The notes under the pieces were generated by a model that had not been told where the DNA came from, did no database searches, and saw nothing but the letters and a program-made list of their open reading frames with translations. The translations under genes and the position numbers were made by a program. From Bacteroidota bacterium (GTDB taxonomy: Bacteria; Bacteroidota; Bacteroidia; Flavobacteriales_D; Crocinitomicaceae), in the NCBI GenBank assembly GCA_006226555.1, contig SBGS01000174.1:1-5538 (forward strand): a stretch of 5,538 nucleotides of DNA, written 5' to 3'. Below, in pieces: positions 4,586 to 5,538 of this stretch. Positions within the stretch are counted from its first letter, which is position 1, and each line of letters begins with the position of its first letter.

Positions 4586-5538
4586 ATGTTTAAGAAGTTT
4601 TTAAAGAGACCGGTTTTAGCGCTAGTCTTGTCAATCGTCATAATTTTAATGGGAGTGCTTTCGATCAAAACGCTTCCTACATCTCAATTCCCAGAGATTG
4701 CACCGCCAATGGTAATGGTATCCGCTTCTTATCCCGGAGCAAGTGCAAAAACTCTTACTGAATCCGTTATTATCCCTTTGGAACAAGCGATCAATGGAGC
4801 TTGGGGAATGCGTTACATGACTTCTGATGCTACATCAGCAGGAGAATGTAATATTCAGATCGTTTTCGAACCAGGGACCGACCCAAACCAGGCCTTGGTG
4901 CAGATATCAAACCGTGTTGAGCAGGTAAGAAACCGTCTTCCAGATCTGGTTCAGCGTGAAGGCGTGATCATTACTCCTATCATGCCGAGTATGTTGATGT
5001 ACATCAACCTCTACAGTACCGATAAGAATGCCAACATGAAGTTCTTGTTTAATTATGCGGGAGTAAATATGATCCCAGAGCTTCAGAGGATCAACGGTAT
5101 TGGCCAGGCCAAAATATTGGGATCAAGACAATATGCCATGCGTGTGTGGTTAAATCCGGAGCGTATGCGTGCATACAAAGTATCGCCGGATGATGTCATG
5201 GAAGCGCTAAGTGAACAAAGTATTATTGGTAACCCCGGGCGAATTGGACGAGGAGATGGATCGAGAGCTGAAGCTTTAGAGTATGTATTGGCGTACTCGG
5301 ATAGATATAGCGAGCCTGAACAATATAAGAATGTGATCATTCGTGCAAACGCTGAAGGTGAGATCCTGAGGCTAAAAGATATCGCCAAAGTTGAGCTGGG
5401 AAGTGAATACTATGACCTTTATTCAAATTTGAACGAGTACCCTTCTGCAGCGATCGTTCTTAAACAAACATACGGAAGTAATGCAACGGAAGTAATTGAT
5501 AACGTGAAGAATGAGCTTACTCGACTTAAAAAATCCTT
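4586..5538 (+). CDS. RND multidrug efflux transporter, HAE-1/AcrB-like, N-terminal part, runs off right edge
   Basis: The frame from the ATG at 4586 is open for 317 codons to the window end, about a third of the usual 1,030-1,050 residues. It starts MFKKFLKRPVLA, followed by the first transmembrane helix (about 9-28), then LPTSQFPEIAPPMVMVSASYPGAS (30-53), closely resembling the AcrB segment after TM1. The porter-domain blocks IIPLEQAINGAWGMRYMTSDATSAG, IVFEPGTDPNQALVQISNRV and LPDLVQREGV follow in family order, and a second porter subdomain begins around residue 170 (INGIGQAKILGSRQYAMRVWLNPERM), ending with RLKDIAKVELG. These blocks fit the hydrophobe/amphiphile (HAE-1) class; the segment lacks the pattern of metal-exporting HME pumps. 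The proton-relay residues of TM4 and TM10 are outside the window. It forms a tripartite complex with the adaptor encoded 20 bp upstream; a TolC-like channel gene is expected downstream. Confidence 0.96.
   Translation, partial: MFKKFLKRPVLALVLSIVIILMGVLSIKTLPTSQFPEIAPPMVMVSASYPGASAKTLTESVIIPLEQAINGAWGMRYMTSDATSAGECNIQIVFEPGTDPNQALVQISNRVEQVRNRLPDLVQREGVIITPIMPSMLMYINLYSTDKNANMKFLFNYAGVNMIPELQRINGIGQAKILGSRQYAMRVWLNPERMRAYKVSPDDVMEALSEQSIIGNPGRIGRGDGSRAEALEYVLAYSDRYSEPEQYKNVIIRANAEGEILRLKDIAKVELGSEYYDLYSNLNEYPSAAIVLKQTYGSNATEVIDNVKNELTRLKKS

Overview
The window looks like chromosomal DNA of a member of the Bacteroidota, probably a marine or flavobacterial type. The genome is AT-rich. Genes lack clear Shine-Dalgarno sequences and have A/T-rich leaders. 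The tRNA promoter is an excellent TTG-N19-TAnnTTTG match, which is the Bacteroidota housekeeping sigma form. The tRNA does not encode CCA. Two lipoproteins and the gene families present also fit. No mobile element, CRISPR array or integrase is visible.

Left part (1-2579). An M61-type peptidase gene runs leftward off the window edge. Divergent from it across a 62-bp gap is a two-gene cluster: a coiled-coil lipoprotein with a conserved C-terminal domain, then a four-helix membrane protein of unknown function 21 bp later. The membrane protein gene converges on, and overlaps by 53 bp, the shikimate kinase gene (aroK) on the minus strand.

Middle (2580-2958). The aroK upstream region holds the promoter of a divergent tRNA-Lys(UUU) gene, followed by a strong intrinsic terminator. 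After that comes a 135-bp non-coding stretch containing an 11-bp-phased direct repeat and a degenerate promoter element.

Right part (2974-5538). A small secreted protein of unknown function with a CxxC pair leads into an RND efflux operon: a lipid-anchored periplasmic adaptor (complete), then a HAE-1/AcrB-like inner-membrane pump (N-terminal third, running off the right edge). An outer-membrane TolC-like channel gene is expected further downstream but is not visible. Between the small gene and the adaptor lies a nested inverted repeat (11-bp outer arms, 7-bp inner arms), the most structured non-coding segment in the window.

Most of the content belongs to known families. The least explained items are the small secreted protein with its structured intergenic region, the lipoprotein/membrane-protein pair, and the phased direct repeat. 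I see no clear evidence for a wholly new system.
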